From: Conexibacter arvalis
Lineage (GTDB): Bacteria; Actinomycetota; Thermoleophilia; Solirubrobacterales; Solirubrobacteraceae
Reading direction: 5' to 3'
DNA length: 64,000 nt
NCBI RefSeq assembly: GCF_014199525.1
Contig: NZ_JACHNU010000003.1
Coordinates: 396,587-460,586, forward strand
The notes beneath the pieces were generated by a model, which did not search any database, was not told where the DNA came from, and saw only the letters and a program-made list of their open reading frames with translations. Each line of letters opens with the position of its first letter. The first letter of the stretch is position 1. Shown here piece after piece: positions 55,336 through 63,900 of the stretch. The translations under genes were made by a program, and so were the position numbers.

Positions 55336-55515
55336 ATGGCCGATGACGGAACCGCCGATCGCGCGAAGGGCAGCGTCAAGAAGGCTGCCGGCGAGCTGAC
55401 CGGAGACGAGGGCCTCAAGAACGAGGGCCGCGTCGACAAGGGCGAGGGGAAGCTGAAGGGAAAGGTCGACGAGGCCGCCGACAAGCTGAAGCACCTCCTC
55501 CACCGCGACAGATGA
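55336..55515 (+). CDS. CsbD-like stress protein
   Basis: 59 residues, Lys/Glu/Asp-rich, with the CsbD pattern DRAKGSVKKAAGELTGDEGLKNEGRVDKGEGKLKGKVDEAADKLK. ATG 55336 has AAGGAG about 8 nt upstream. The family is induced by general stress in Bacillus (sigma-B) and is poorly understood. Divergent from a sigma factor gene across a 170-bp gap. Predicted largely disordered and soluble. Confidence 0.88.
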   Translation: MADDGTADRAKGSVKKAAGELTGDEGLKNEGRVDKGEGKLKGKVDEAADKLKHLLHRDR

Positions 55516-55605
55516 GCGCCACCGTGCCGACGGCGAGCGCCGAGGCGACAATTCGTTAACACGTCGATAACAGGAGCCGGGGCGACAGCGCCCACAATCG
55601 TTGCC

Positions 55606-58257
55606 ATGTCATCGACCGCACGCCCCGCCGGCGCGACCAGCGAACTCCCCGTGTTCGCGCGCGGTTCGGACACGATCGCAAGCGCCTGGGCGCTCGCCCT
55701 GGAGACCTACCGGTCCCACGGCGGCAACGGCTCCAACATCGCCGCCGACGTCGAGCACGCCGCGATCACCGCGCGTCTGCTGCACGACGCCGGCGCCGAC
55801 GACGCGACGGTCGCCACCGCCGTCCTCCACGACCTGATCGAGGACACCGGCGTCGACCGCGGGGTGATCGCCGAGCGGATGGGCGAGGAGATCGCCCGCC
55901 GCGTCGACGCGCTGACCGAGCGGGAGGAGATCGACGACTACCCCGAGCGCAAGGCCGAGCTGCGCGCCCGCGGCGTCGCCGCCGGGCGCGAGGTCGCCGC
56001 GGTGATGGCCGCCGACAAGCTCGCGCGCGCCACCCGCGCCGCCGGCGGGCGCCTGCGCCCCGAGAAGCTGCGCCACTACCAGGCGACGCTCGAGGAGCTG
56101 CGCGACGCCTTCCCCGACCTGCCGCTGCTGGAGCCGCTCGGCGAGGCGATCGAGCGGCTGCGGCCGGCCGACGTCACGAAGACGCGCGAGACCGCCGACC
56201 CCGCTCACTTCATCAACCGCGAGCTGTCGTGGCTCGACTTCAACGAGCGCGTCCTGCAGTGCAGCGAGGATCCGCACAAGCCGCTGCTGGAGCGCGTCAA
56301 GTTCTGCGCGATCTACAGCTCCAACCTCGACGAGTTCTTCATGGTCCGCGTCGCGGGCGTCCACGACCAGGTCGACGCCGGGATCGAGGCGCGCAGCGCC
56401 GACGGGATCCCGCCCGTCGACCTGCTGAAGGCGATCGGCGCGCGCGTGCGCGAGCTGGGCGCGCGCCAGTCGGCCGTCTTCTGCGACGCGCTGCTGCCGG
56501 CGCTCGCCGAGCACGGCATCCGCGTCGTCGACTGGGAGGCGCTCGACCCCGCCGAGCGCGAGCAGGTCGACGCCCGCTTCGAGCGCGAGGTCTTCCCCGC
56601 GCTGACGCCGCTGGCGGTCGGCCCCGCGCAGCCGTTCCCGTACATCTCCAACCTGTCGCTGTCGCTCGCCGTGCTGGTGCGCGACCCCGAGAGCGGCCAG
56701 ACCCGCTTCGCGCGCGTGAAGGTGCCGAAGGAGGGGCTGCCGCGGTTCGTCCAGATCGGCGAGGGCGCGCGCACGCTCGTGCCGATGGAGACGGTGATCG
56801 CCGGCCATCTGCCGCAGCTCTTCCGCGGCATGGAGATCGTCGCCCACGCCGTCTTCCGCGTCACGCGCGACGCCGACTTCACCGTCTCCGACGAGGCCGA
56901 CGACCTGCTCGAGGCGGTCGAGACCGAGCTGCGCCGGCGGCGCTTCGGCGAGGTCGTGCGGCTCGAGGTCAGCGCCGACATCGCGCCGCAGCTGCGGTCG
57001 CGGCTGGTCAGCGAGCTGGGCGTCGAGGAGGACGACGTCTTCGAGGTCGACGGGCTGCTCGACCTCGGCGACCTGTGGCAGGTCGCGAAGCTGCCCGGCT
57101 TCCGGGAGCTGCGCGACGCGCCGTGGACGCCGGTGATGCCGCCCGAGTTCGTCGAGGACGGCAAGCAGAAGAGCCTCTTCGCGCAGATGCGCGAGCGCGA
57201 CCTGCTCGTCCACCACCCCTACGACTCGTTCGCGACGGTCGAGCAGTTCGTCAAGCAGGCGGTCGCCGACCCGAAGGTGCTGGCGATCAAGCAGACCGTC
57301 TACCGCACCAGCGACGACTCGCCGCTCGTGCCGGCGCTGATCCGCGCCGCCGAGCGCGGCAAGCAGGCGGTCGGGCTGGTCGAGCTGAAGGCCCGCTTCG
57401 ACGAGCGCCAGAACATCATGTGGGCGCGCGCGCTGGAGCAGGCCGGCGTCCACGTCACCTTCGGGATGCCGGGGCTGAAGACGCACGCGAAGGCGGTCCT
57501 CGTCGTCCGCCGCGAGGGCGACGGCGTGCGCCACTACGCCCACGTCGGCACGGGCAACTACCACGCCGGCACCGCCCACCTCTACACCGACTTCGGCCTC
57601 TTCACCGCCGACGACCGCATCACCGGCGAGATCGCCGACCTCTTCAACCAGCTGACCGGCTACTCGAAGCCCGAGGACTACGAGACCGTGCTCGTCGCGC
57701 CGCAGAACCTGCGCGAGCGGATCGTCGAGCAGATCCACCTGACGATCGCCGCGCACTCGCCCGAGCATCCCGCGCGGATCGCGATGAAGATGAACTCGCT
57801 CGTCGACCCGGCCTGCATCCGCGCGCTCTACCGCGCCTCGCAGGCCGGCGTCCGGGTCGAGCTGAACGTGCGCGGCGCCTGCTGCCTGCGGCCCGGTGTG
57901 TCCGGCGTCTCCGACAACATCCGCGTCGTGTCGATCGTCGGCCGCTTCCTCGAGCACTCGCGCATCTACGCCTTCGAGCGGGAGGGCGAGACCTCGCTGC
58001 TGATGGGCTCGGCCGACCTGATGCCGCGCAACCTCGACTCGCGCGTCGAGCTGGTCGTGCCGGTGCTCGACGAGGACGCGCGCGGGCAGATGCTCGACAC
58101 GCTCGAGCGCTGCCTCGCCGACACCGAGAACGCCTGGGACCTGCAGCCCGACGGGACCTGGCGCCACCTCCGCGTCCAGCCGGGCGAGGAGCGGCGCGAC
58201 GTGCAGGCGGAGCTGATGCGCGACCACCTCGCCCGCGCAGAGCGCATCGAGGCATGA
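55606..58257 (+). CDS. ppk: Polyphosphate kinase with N-terminal RelA/SpoT-type HD domain
   Basis: 883 residues. Residues about 20-185 form an HD phosphohydrolase of the MESH1/SpoT kind: H51 (DVEHAAITARLLHD), H75-D76 and E79-D80 (AVLHDLIEDTGVD) and D137 (MAADKLARATRA), all the metal-site residues of (p)ppGpp hydrolases. PPK1 begins near 201 with FINRELSWLDFNERVLQ, followed by YSSNLDEFFMVRVAG, and has the phosphorylated His near 627 (LKTHAKAVLVVRRE) and a second catalytic His near 784 (RFLEHSRIYAFERE). PPK1 makes polyphosphate from ATP. ATG 55606 follows CACAAT (55593-55598) by 7 nt, a leaderless start. Its TGA overlaps the ppx-like ATG (ATGA). Confidence 0.94.
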   Translation: MSSTARPAGATSELPVFARGSDTIASAWALALETYRSHGGNGSNIAADVEHAAITARLLHDAGADDATVATAVLHDLIEDTGVDRGVIAERMGEEIARRVDALTEREEIDDYPERKAELRARGVAAGREVAAVMAADKLARATRAAGGRLRPEKLRHYQATLEELRDAFPDLPLLEPLGEAIERLRPADVTKTRETADPAHFINRELSWLDFNERVLQCSEDPHKPLLERVKFCAIYSSNLDEFFMVRVAGVHDQVDAGIEARSADGIPPVDLLKAIGARVRELGARQSAVFCDALLPALAEHGIRVVDWEALDPAEREQVDARFEREVFPALTPLAVGPAQPFPYISNLSLSLAVLVRDPESGQTRFARVKVPKEGLPRFVQIGEGARTLVPMETVIAGHLPQLFRGMEIVAHAVFRVTRDADFTVSDEADDLLEAVETELRRRRFGEVVRLEVSADIAPQLRSRLVSELGVEEDDVFEVDGLLDLGDLWQVAKLPGFRELRDAPWTPVMPPEFVEDGKQKSLFAQMRERDLLVHHPYDSFATVEQFVKQAVADPKVLAIKQTVYRTSDDSPLVPALIRAAERGKQAVGLVELKARFDERQNIMWARALEQAGVHVTFGMPGLKTHAKAVLVVRREGDGVRHYAHVGTGNYHAGTAHLYTDFGLFTADDRITGEIADLFNQLTGYSKPEDYETVLVAPQNLRERIVEQIHLTIAAHSPEHPARIAMKMNSLVDPACIRALYRASQAGVRVELNVRGACCLRPGVSGVSDNIRVVSIVGRFLEHSRIYAFEREGETSLLMGSADLMPRNLDSRVELVVPVLDEDARGQMLDTLERCLADTENAWDLQPDGTWRHLRVQPGEERRDVQAELMRDHLARAERIEA

Positions 58258-59810
58258 GCGCGACGGTCCATCACCCCAACGCGCGCGCGGTCGCGAGGCG
58301 GATGGCGGTGATCGACCTCGGCTCCAACAGCTTCAGGCTCGTCGTCTTCAGCGTCGGCGAGGCCGGGTGGTGGAAGCGGACCGACGAGCTGTCGGAGAGC
58401 GTCCGCCTCGGCGGCGACCTCGGGCCGGGCGGCGAGCTGTCGCCGGCGCGGATGGCGCACGCGCTCGAGACGCTGCGCGTCTTCGCCGCCTTCTGCGCGA
58501 CCAACGGCATCCACTCCGACCAGATCGAGGCCGTCGCGACCAGCGCCGTCCGCGACGCCCCCAACGGCGACGAGTTCGTCCAGCGGGCGCGGCGCGCAAC
58601 CGGCCTGCCGATCCGCGTCCTCTCGCAGCGCGACGAGGCGTGGTTCTCCTACGTCGCCGCCGTCAACCAGACGACGCTGCGCGACGGGATCGTGCTCGAC
58701 ATCGGCGGCGGCAGCCTCGAGCTGGTCGCCGTCCAGGAGCGCCGCGCGCGCGAGTGCGCGTCGTGGCCGCTCGGGGCGGTGCGGATGACCGACCGCTTCC
58801 TCGCCGGCGACGGCCCGGCCGATCCCGCGGCGATCACGGCGCTGCGCGAGCACACGCTGGCGCGGCTGGCGGAGGCGCCGTGGGTCGGCGACGCCGGGCG
58901 CGACCACCTCGTCGGGATCGGCGGGGCGGCCCGCAACCTCGCGACCGCCGCGATCCGCGCCGCCGGGCTGCCGCTCGACAGCGTCCAGGGCTTCGTGCTG
59001 GAGCCGGCCGCGCTCGACGCGCTGATCGACGAGCTGGCGGCGCGCCCGCCGTCGGAGCGCGAGCGCATCTCGGGCATCAAGCGCGGGCGCGCCGAGGTGA
59101 TCCTCGCCGGCGCGGTCGTGCTGCGGACGGTGCTGGAGGCGACCGGCGCGCCCGGGATCGAGGTCGTGGAGGCCGGCCTGCGCGAGGGGCTGTTCCTAGC
59201 GGGCGAGCTTGCGGACGAGGAGCTGCCGTTGCTCGAGGACGTCCGCCACGCCAGCGTCGAGAACCTCGCCCGCCAGCACGGCGTCGACCTCGTCCACGCC
59301 GAGCACATCGCCGAGCTGGCCGACCAGCTCGCCGGGGAGCTGCCGGCCGTCGGCCTCCCCGCGCCCGGCGAGCCCGAGCTGCTGGAGGCGGCGGCGATCC
59401 TCCACGACGTCGGCATGGCCGTCGACTACGACGACCACCACAAGCACTCGAGCTACCTGATCCTTGGTTCCGGCCTGCCGGGCTTCACCCCGCGCGAGGT
59501 CGCGCTCGTCGCGCTGATGGCCCGCTACCACCGCAAGGGGACGCCCCAGCTCGGCGCCGCCGCCGCGCTCTGCCGCGACGGCGACGAGCAGCTGCTGCTG
59601 CGCGGGGCCGCGCTGCTGCGGCTCGCCGAGCAGCTGGAGCGCAACCGCGACCAAGCGGTCCACACCGCCCGGCTGCGGCGCGACGGCGACGGCGTCGCGC
59701 TCGAGCTCGACGCCGACCGCGACGCGGTCGTGGCGGCGTGGGCGGCCCGCCGTCAGGGCGACCTGTTCGAGCGGGCGTTCGGCGCGCCGCTGACCGTCGT
59801 CCACCGCTGA
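58254..59810 (+). CDS. Ppx/GppA phosphatase with C-terminal HD domain
   Basis: 518 residues. N-terminal ASKHA-type domain: AVIDLGSNSFRLVVFSVGE (17 onward), AVATSAVRDAPNGDEF, VLDIGGGSLELV, and LVGIGGAARNLATAA. From about residue 330 an HD domain: HAEHIAELADQLAG, AAILHDVGMAVDYDDHHKHSSYLI (H-D near 384) and ARYHRKGTPQL, as in long exopolyphosphatases/guanosine pentaphosphatases. It degrades polyphosphate and/or converts pppGpp to ppGpp. Translationally coupled (ATGA) to the polyphosphate kinase, so synthesis and turnover are made together. Confidence 0.93.
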   Translation: MSATVHHPNARAVARRMAVIDLGSNSFRLVVFSVGEAGWWKRTDELSESVRLGGDLGPGGELSPARMAHALETLRVFAAFCATNGIHSDQIEAVATSAVRDAPNGDEFVQRARRATGLPIRVLSQRDEAWFSYVAAVNQTTLRDGIVLDIGGGSLELVAVQERRARECASWPLGAVRMTDRFLAGDGPADPAAITALREHTLARLAEAPWVGDAGRDHLVGIGGAARNLATAAIRAAGLPLDSVQGFVLEPAALDALIDELAARPPSERERISGIKRGRAEVILAGAVVLRTVLEATGAPGIEVVEAGLREGLFLAGELADEELPLLEDVRHASVENLARQHGVDLVHAEHIAELADQLAGELPAVGLPAPGEPELLEAAAILHDVGMAVDYDDHHKHSSYLILGSGLPGFTPREVALVALMARYHRKGTPQLGAAAALCRDGDEQLLLRGAALLRLAEQLERNRDQAVHTARLRRDGDGVALELDADRDAVVAAWAARRQGDLFERAFGAPLTVVHR

Positions 59811-59838
59811 GCGCGGCTCCTCGCCGGCGCGCCCCGGG

Positions 59839-59888
59839 AGCGGGGCAGGGTGGGGTTCATCGGGAAAATCCAGGGGCCCTGCCCCGCT
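59839..59888 (+). terminator. Candidate terminator of the polyphosphate operon
   Basis: Perfect 12-bp arms AGCGGGGCAGGG / CCCTGCCCCGCT with a 26-nt loop, 28 nt after the ppx-like stop. Confidence 0.55.
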
Positions 59889-59912
59889 GTGCGGGAGCGC
59901 TCCACGCGGTGG

Positions 59913-59937
59913 GATGGATGCCGGCACCGCATCCATC
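59913..59937. promoter_or_regulatory. Palindrome upstream of the secreted propeller gene
   Basis: GATGGATGC / GCATCCATC, perfect 9-bp arms around 7 nt, ending 17 nt before the ATG at 59955. It could be an operator or a leader hairpin; nothing further supports either. Confidence 0.35.
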
Positions 59938-59954
59938 GACCGGAAAGGGAACCG

Positions 59955-61385
59955 ATGCAGCTCCGCTCCACCGCCGCGGCGAGCCTCCTCGCCGCCGCGA
60001 CCCTCCTCGCCGGGGGCGCCTCCGCGGCGCAGGGCGACTCGATCGCGTACGTGAAGGGCGGCGACGTCTGGCTGTCGACCTCCGACGGAGCGCGCCAGTA
60101 CCGCGTCACGGCGACCGGCGGCTACACGTCGGTCTCGCAGGACGACCGCGGCGACATGATCGCCGTCAACGGCGTGAGACTCCACTGGCTCGGACGCGAC
60201 GGCACCGTCAGAGCCGACATCGCGACGCCCGTCAGCGCCAGAGTCGAGGGCATCCGCCAGTGGTACGGGCCCTTCGACGCGAAGCTGTCCCCCGACGGCG
60301 CGAAGGTCGCCTACCACTGGTACTACAGAAACGTCGACGGCAGCTGCCTGCCGGAGATCCAGGCGTACTGCGTCTACCTGCGCCAGGGGACGGCGTACAG
60401 CCGCCCCGATCAGCTGACCTCGTTCGAGGATCCGCAGTTCAAGGCCCAGACCGGCTGGATCTACCCGACCTGGATCGACGGCAGCGACGCGGTCGTGCTC
60501 AGCGACCCCTCCCCCTCGTTCGGCAACGAGGACCTCGTCATCCACACCCCCTACCCCTACGAGGGCACCGACGGGCTGACGCGCTGGGCCGACGAGAGAG
60601 ACGTCCAGCTGCACGACGGCGAGTTCGACCCGACGAAGCGGAAGATGGCCTACGTCGCCGGCGACGGGCACGAGCTGTTGCGGATCTACAGAACCCCGCA
60701 GGGCCTCCACCCCTACTTCCCGAGCGGGTGCTACCAGTTCCAGGAGCCGGTCGGCGGGCGTTTCAGCGGCCCGAGCTGGTCGCCCGACGGCAGCCGGCTG
60801 GCCTGGTCGGAGGGCGACGGGATCCACGTCGCCGACATCCCGCCGCTGACCGCCGACCCCTGCGACCAGGGCGCGACCGTCGGCAGGCTGCTGATCGCGG
60901 GCGCCACGAGCGCCGACTGGGGCCCGGCCGACGTGCCGGCCGGCGCCGGCAGAACGCCGGGCGGCGGTGGCGGTGGCGGCGGCGGTGGCGACAGAACGCC
61001 CGGCGGCGGCGACAGAACCCCCGGCGGCGGCGACAGAGGCCCGCGCGGCGGTGGCGGCGGCACGGCCGTCCCGCGCCGCACCGTCGTCGCGCTCGCCGGC
61101 AGACCGGCGACCAAGCGCGCGCTGGCCCGTCGCGGCGTCGCGGTCAAGCTGACCTGCGCGAAGCGCTGCACGGCGTCGGCGACGCTGCGGCTCCGCGGCC
61201 GCGCGCTCGGCAGCGCGTCGGCGCGGCTGACGAAGGCCGGCACGCGCTCGCTGACCGTGAAGGTCGCCGCCAAGCGGCGCGCGTCGCTGCTGGCCGCCCG
61301 CCGGCCGCACGTCCAGGTGAAGGTCACCGTGACGCCGGCCGGCGGGAAGCCGGTCGTCACGACGCTGTCGCTGCGCCTGAGGTAG
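59955..61385 (+). CDS. Secreted TolB-like beta-propeller protein with Gly-rich linker
   Basis: 476 residues. Signal peptide MQLRSTAAASLLAAATLLAGGASA; then propeller-type blades (DSIAYVKGGDVWLSTSDG, LSPDGAKVAYHWYY, FDPTKRKMAYVAG, WSPDGSRLAWSEGDGIHVADI). A glycine-rich linker with tandem DRTPGGG units (about residues 334-365) leads to a basic C-terminal beta domain (KLTCAKRCTASATLRLRGRAL), similar in style to the tail of the protein at 4341-6473. Purine-rich GGAAAGGGA lies about 6 nt upstream of the ATG. Function unknown, extracellular. The 3' end overlaps the convergent exporter gene by 29 nt. AGA codons are frequent. Confidence 0.8.
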   Translation: MQLRSTAAASLLAAATLLAGGASAAQGDSIAYVKGGDVWLSTSDGARQYRVTATGGYTSVSQDDRGDMIAVNGVRLHWLGRDGTVRADIATPVSARVEGIRQWYGPFDAKLSPDGAKVAYHWYYRNVDGSCLPEIQAYCVYLRQGTAYSRPDQLTSFEDPQFKAQTGWIYPTWIDGSDAVVLSDPSPSFGNEDLVIHTPYPYEGTDGLTRWADERDVQLHDGEFDPTKRKMAYVAGDGHELLRIYRTPQGLHPYFPSGCYQFQEPVGGRFSGPSWSPDGSRLAWSEGDGIHVADIPPLTADPCDQGATVGRLLIAGATSADWGPADVPAGAGRTPGGGGGGGGGGDRTPGGGDRTPGGGDRGPRGGGGGTAVPRRTVVALAGRPATKRALARRGVAVKLTCAKRCTASATLRLRGRALGSASARLTKAGTRSLTVKVAAKRRASLLAARRPHVQVKVTVTPAGGKPVVTTLSLRLR

Positions 61386-62850
61386 CGGGCACGGCCGGGC
61401 GGGCGGGGGCCGCGTCCGCGACGGCGGGCGCGGCCTCGCGCGCCGCCGCGCGGTCGGCGGCGGCGAGCCGCGCCGCCGTCTCGGCCTGGCTGCGATGGCC
61501 GGGGACGAGCAGCGCGCTGAGGACGCCGGCCGCGAGCACCGCGGCGCCGACCCACAGCGCGGCGGTGAGGCCGTCGGTGAACGCCTGCGGCGAGGCGTAG
61601 GAGCCGGCGCCGGCGAAGACGGTCGAGAGGACCGAGACGCCGAGCGCGCCGCCGACCTCGCGGATCGTGTTGGTCGCGCCGGAGGCCTGGCCGGCCTCGC
61701 TCGTGCGGACCGACGACAGCACCGCGTTGGCGGCCGGCGCGAACACCAGCGCCATCCCGGCGCCGGCCATCACGAACGGGGCCAGCAGCGCCGAGTAGGC
61801 GACCTCGGGGGTCGAGACGGCCGCCAGCCACGCCAGCGCGCCCGCCTGGAGCGCCAGACCGGCGGCCATCAGCGGCCGCGAGCCGATGCGGTCCGAGAGG
61901 ATCCCCGCGATCGGCGCGACGAGCATCGTCGTGCCGGTCCACGGCAGCGTCCGCAGCCCGGCCTCCAGCGGCGTGTACTCCTGCGCCGTCTGGAAGAACT
62001 GCGCCAGCAGGAAGATCGAGCCGAAGACGCCGAAGTACATCGTCAGCGAGACGCCGCTGGTGGCGCTGAAGGCGCGGCTCTTGAAGAAGCGCATCGGCAG
62101 CATCGGCTCCGGCGCGCGCAGCTCCCAGGCGACGAAGGCGGCGAGCAGCAGGAGGCCGCCGATCGTCGTGCCGAGCACGGTCGCGCTGGTCCAGCCGTAG
62201 TCCTCGGCCTTGACGATGCCGAAGACGAGCCCGAGCAGGCCGAAGCCGGCGAGGCCGAGGCCGGGCAGGTCGAGCCGGCGGGCGGCGCCGCGCGACTCGG
62301 TCAGGCGGCGGATCGAGAGCGGCACGAGCACGAGGCCGATCGGCACGTTGATCCAGAAGATCCAGTGCCACGAGATGCCCTCGACGACGGCGCCGCCGAC
62401 GACCGGGCCGAGCGCGACGCCGAGCCCGCTGACGCCCGACCAGATGCCGAGCGCGAGGCCGCGCTTGCCGGCCGGGAACGCCTCGGAGAGGAGCGTCAGC
62501 GACAGCGGCATGACGGCGGCGGCGCCGGCGCCCTGGACGGCGCGGGCCGCGATCAGCGCCTCGGCGGTCGGCGCGAGCGCGGCCGCCGCGGAGGCGAGCG
62601 TGAAGAGGCCGAGTCCGGCGGCGAAGATGCGCCGGCGGCCGAGCCGGTCGCCGATCGCGGCGGCCGGCAGCAGCAGGACCGCGAACGCGAGCGTGTAGGC
62701 ATTGACCGTCCAGCCGAGCGACGCGAGCGAGGCGTCGAGGTCGACGCGGATCGACGGCAGCGCCGTGGTGACGACGAGGTTGTCGAGCGTGACCATGAAG
62801 AGCGCGAAGCTCGTCACGATCGAGGTCCAGATCTGACGTGAGCGGGTCAT
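61357..62850 (-). CDS. DHA2-type (14-TM) MFS drug exporter
   Basis: 497 residues from ATG 62850 (GGGAG about 9 nt upstream); an in-frame ATG at 62895 lies only about 6 nt from the predicted transcription start and could be used leaderlessly. EmrB/QacA hallmarks: FMVTLDNLVVTTALPSI in helix 1, GDRLGRRRIFAAG motif A, GVSGLGVALGPVVGGAVVEGISWHWIFWINVP motif C, about 14 helices. The C-terminus is an Ala-rich cytoplasmic tail. Under control of the adjacent TetR protein, judged by matching operators. Confidence 0.9.
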   Translation of the reverse strand: MTRSRQIWTSIVTSFALFMVTLDNLVVTTALPSIRVDLDASLASLGWTVNAYTLAFAVLLLPAAAIGDRLGRRRIFAAGLGLFTLASAAAALAPTAEALIAARAVQGAGAAAVMPLSLTLLSEAFPAGKRGLALGIWSGVSGLGVALGPVVGGAVVEGISWHWIFWINVPIGLVLVPLSIRRLTESRGAARRLDLPGLGLAGFGLLGLVFGIVKAEDYGWTSATVLGTTIGGLLLLAAFVAWELRAPEPMLPMRFFKSRAFSATSGVSLTMYFGVFGSIFLLAQFFQTAQEYTPLEAGLRTLPWTGTTMLVAPIAGILSDRIGSRPLMAAGLALQAGALAWLAAVSTPEVAYSALLAPFVMAGAGMALVFAPAANAVLSSVRTSEAGQASGATNTIREVGGALGVSVLSTVFAGAGSYASPQAFTDGLTAALWVGAAVLAAGVLSALLVPGHRSQAETAARLAAADRAAAREAAPAVADAAPARPAVPATSGAATAS

Positions 62851-62904
62851 CCCGCCTGCTCCCTTCGTGTGGTCTGCGATATCGGTCGCGGTCATCGTCG
62901 TGGT

Positions 62905-62936
62905 GGTGTGTAAGCGATCACTCACTCTGGGGTCAA
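62905..62936 (-). promoter_or_regulatory. Promoter and TetR operator of the exporter gene
   Basis: Minus strand TTGACC (62936-62931), 17-nt spacer, TTACAC (62913-62908). The spacer and -10 carry GAGTGAGTGATCGCTTACAC, related to the operator at the tetR promoter (shared GCGnTCACTCAC on the plus strand). Confidence 0.65.
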
Positions 62937-62959
62937 AAAAAGGGGCCGGTCAGCCGGCC
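62935..62959 (-). terminator. Intrinsic terminator of the TetR gene
   Basis: GGCCGG-CTGA-CCGGCC stem-loop followed by CC and seven T on the minus strand. The tetR stop codon TGA is in the loop, and the T-tract runs into the -35 box of the exporter. Confidence 0.75.
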
Positions 62960-63600
62960 TTGGGTCTGCCCGAGAGCGGCGACGGCGCGCCCGCGAGCAG
63001 CTTGCCCGGCACCGTCTCCGGGTTCTCCTCGACGGCGCAGCCCTCGACCGTTCCGCCGAGCAGCTCCTGCGCCCAGCCGGCGTCGATCGCCGGCGCGTCC
63101 ATGCCGGCGAGCACGGTGCAGAGCATCCCCTGCGCGAAGAAGGCGCGCATGCGCTCGGCGTCGGCGCCCGACAGGCGCTGGCAGAGCGCGTACAGCTCGC
63201 CGTAGCCCCTGCGCACCGCGTCGCGGATCGCCGGGTCGTCGCTGGCGCCGGCGGCGAAGGCGTGCAGCGTCGCCTGGAGCGTCATGCGGTCCTGCATCAG
63301 CTCCAGGTAGGCCATCCCCATCCCGTCGAGCGGGTCGAGCCCTTGGCGGCGCGCCTCCTCGGCGCCGCGCGTCATCGCCGCCGACAGCTTCCCGTAGCAG
63401 CGCTCGACCGCGGCGACGTAGAGGTCGCTCTTGGTCGGGAAGAGACGGAAGAGATACGCCTGCGAGATGCCGGCCGCCTTCGCGACCTCGGTCGTGGGCG
63501 TGCCGTGGAAGCCGCGCTCGGCGAAGGTCGCGACGGCCGCCTCGATCAGCGCCTCACGGCGCTCAGCGGCGGTGGAGAGCTGTCGGGAGGAGGCGGCCAC
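62950..63600 (-). CDS. TetR-family transcriptional regulator
   Basis: 216 residues from GTG 63600. HTH: RREALIEAAVATFAERGFHGTPTTEVAKAAGISQAYLFRLFPTKSDLYVAAVERCY, followed by a helical ligand domain. The upstream in-frame GTG 63621 lies before the predicted transcription start: TTGACA (63635-63630), 17 nt, CATACT (63614-63609), then 8 nt to GTG 63600. That geometry indicates a leaderless mRNA. Represses itself and probably the exporter 100 bp downstream. Confidence 0.9.
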   Translation of the reverse strand: MAASSRQLSTAAERREALIEAAVATFAERGFHGTPTTEVAKAAGISQAYLFRLFPTKSDLYVAAVERCYGKLSAAMTRGAEEARRQGLDPLDGMGMAYLELMQDRMTLQATLHAFAAGASDDPAIRDAVRRGYGELYALCQRLSGADAERMRAFFAQGMLCTVLAGMDAPAIDAGWAQELLGGTVEGCAVEENPETVPGKLLAGAPSPLSGRPKAG

Positions 63601-63900
63601 GGCGTGTGAGTATGCGCTCACTCACACCCCTTGTCAAGACCTTTGTCATCCAGCTGTCGCTGAGCAGCAGCTGGATGACAGAGGTCGGGCGCGGGGGCGC
63701 CGAGGCGGGGCGCCGAGGCGGGGGGCGCCGACGCGGGGCCGGCAACGCGACGGCCCCGCCGCGGCAATTCGCCGAGCCGTGGCGGGGCCGTACAGCGGTC
63801 CGACCGGTGCAACGCAGCGGGCCGCCGCGTTTCTCATCGGCCGAACGTCGTTCGGGCTTGAGCGCGGCGACACGCGTGCCGCCGCGCCCGAGGCCGGGAA
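63601..63900. other. Intergenic region upstream of tetR
   Basis: 300 bp without a gene. It holds the tetR promoter/operator, a long inverted repeat with 18-nt arms and one mismatch (63639-63656 and 63668-63685, core TGTCATCCAGCTG / CAGCTGGATGACA), short GGCGCCGAGGCGGGG-type direct repeats (about 63686-63740) and a terminator-like hairpin ACGGCCCCGCC / GGCGGGGCCGT (63750-63760 and 63781-63791). Confidence 0.6.
63604..63635 (-). promoter_or_regulatory. Promoter and TetR operator of tetR
   Basis: TTGACA-17-CATACT on the minus strand, with an inverted repeat GTGTGAGT / ACTCACAC (63604-63611 and 63620-63627) covering the -10 box and spacer. Confidence 0.7.

Noticed and set aside
63601..63621. GTG 63621 as the TetR start
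   Set aside because: It lies upstream of the predicted transcription start and within the -10/operator region; GTG 63600 fits.
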